The notes under the pieces were generated by a model. That model was not told the DNA's origin, did no database searches, and saw only the letters and a list, made by a program, of their open reading frames with translations. This document shows positions 63,023 to 64,000 of a DNA stretch of 64,000 nucleotides, piece after piece; the first letter of the stretch is position 1, and each line of letters starts with the position of its first letter. The stretch lies in NCBI RefSeq assembly GCF_027595985.1, contig NC_073313.1:85914899-85978898 (forward strand), read 5' to 3'. The translations under genes were made by a program, and so were the position numbers. Origin of the DNA: Sorex araneus. Taxonomy: Eukaryota > Chordata > Mammalia > Eulipotyphla > Soricidae.

Positions 63023-63029
63023 AAGGAGA

Positions 63030-63990
63030 GAAGGGAAACATGACTTTAAATTGGAAATACATCCCTCAGCCGCCACCATGGAAGCAATAGGCCAGCTTCA
63101 CCACTAGTTTCAGAAGACATGTCAGCCAAACGGCTAAAACTCACAGGTACACAGGTCTTCAGGCTGAGTACTCTGGGGCATCCTCAAGAGTGTGGCAGGT
63201 CATGTCCTGGCCCTGTTGAAACGCTTGCAGCTGTACCCACACCTCACAGTCACCACCACACAAACAACGCAAATGGCCCAACTTCACTGCTTCATAACTA
63301 ATCTCTGCAGAAATGCCGAGTCAACAAAACATTCCAGGTACTGTTTTTCAGGCTGAGAATTTTGGGACAATCTTTTCAGAGTGGAGGCAGGAAGTGTCTA
63401 CCCAACCCCTGTAACACTGGAATCCCCAGCAGCCACACCCGTACCCCACAACCCAGATTCACAGCTTCAATCTTGGAAGCCAAGCCAAGCTACAGAATTT
63501 ATCATTCCAGTTCTACAGATCCTGGAATTCCTGGAGTTCTGGCCACATATCACAGCCGCACTACACCTCCAAATTCCACAATACTGACGGGCCAGTAAGA
63601 GGACACTAGGACACTAAAGTAGCATGGAAACAAATTAAGCTCAGTAAACAAAAACAACAACATGAAGACTCAACTAGCAGCAAACAGCTTAGTAAACCCT
63701 CAGATAATGACTTTAATAATACCATTGTAAGACATAACAATTTTTACAAAGTTTCTTCTAGTGAAGCATTTTTTATAATTCCATTAGCTATTTTGTTGTA
63801 ACAAGCAATATAAAATAAACTATTTTGTGCCTGCTAAGAAAGCAGGCTTTGGGATTGGGTAGGAAACTGGGGAGAATGTTGGAGGAAAGTTCACCCTGGT
63901 GGTGGCATTGGTGTTGGAACATTGAATGATTGAAACAATTGTATTATGAACAACTTTGTAAACCACAGTATTTAAAGTTTTTTTAAGGCT
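63030..63990 (+). mobile_element. older L1-type 3' region with internal duplication
   Basis: The right part (63560-63990) matches 15375-15870. The left part holds two related units: cttcaggctgagtactctgg at about 63159 and tttcaggctgagaattttgg at about 63347. Each is followed by a gtggcagg/gaggcagg block and a cc.ctgt.aaac block. No intact frame. Confidence 0.6.
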
Positions 63991-64000
63991 TCAAGTTGTA

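Overview
This window is nuclear DNA of a mammal, almost certainly a shrew (Soricidae, Sorex-like). The clearest sign is about thirty copies of a tRNA-derived SINE with a ggggctggagcgatagcac head, which I recognise from memory as typical of Sorex. The flanking L1 3' ends, an RTE-type LINE fragment and ancient mammalian repeats (MIR, L2-like, old L1, HAL1-like) agree with this. I see no host gene exon that I can support; the window reads as repeat-rich intergenic or intronic DNA.

The most important object is a complete young endogenous retrovirus at 7791-14264 on the minus strand. Its two 354-bp LTRs are identical base for base and are flanked by a perfect 6-bp target duplication (CTTTGG). It has a primer binding site complementary to tRNA-Asn, an intact 522-residue gag and an intact dUTPase-like/protease/RT/RNase H/integrase ORF entered by one -1 frameshift at a GGGAAAC heptamer. 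It has no env gene, only a short 3' region with a good splice acceptor and a membrane-segment-like relic. The type is class II, betaretrovirus-like.

Names used below. SINE-1 is the common shrew SINE: tRNA-like head, A/B boxes, gtgtgacccaaaaa end. SINE-2 shares the SINE-1 head but has another body and a 3' tail identical in type to the 3' end of an RTE LINE. Family A is an unclassified repeat of about 310-360 bp bounded by short direct repeats. Family C is a composite of a family-A-like head and a SINE-2/RTE-like end. 'Shrew L1' means L1 3'-end copies that carry an aaacatgaaagctttgtaac...gtgattcaataaa terminus.

Layout. 1-7784: AT-rich DNA with scattered SINE-1, short L1 pieces and family A. 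7785-14270: the provirus, inserted at the 5' edge of an old SINE-1. 14271-23060: L1 copies of several ages nested in each other, SINE-1, SINE-2 and an ENY2 processed pseudogene. 23060-29340: a (CTTT)n tract, a 1.2-kb solo LTR inside an L1 3' end, more L1 and one family C copy. 29340-31250: an old L1 carrying four nested insertions. 31660-41070: L1, family C, and a second solo LTR (minus strand) of the same family inside another L1. 41100-51030: MIR, SINE-2, family A, a HAL1-like relic, a small poly(A) retrocopy and L1. 51990-52592: RTE LINE ORF2 C-terminus. 52600-64000: MIR, a minisatellite, older L1, a 1.1-kb L1 copy, SINE-2, a twin-primed L1 and an internally duplicated repeat at the right end.

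Functionally, the only intact protein-coding genes I can support are gag and pro-pol of the provirus. The repeats form a mobilisation network: L1 accounts for most poly(A)/TSD insertions, and the RTE fragment explains the tail of SINE-2 and family C.
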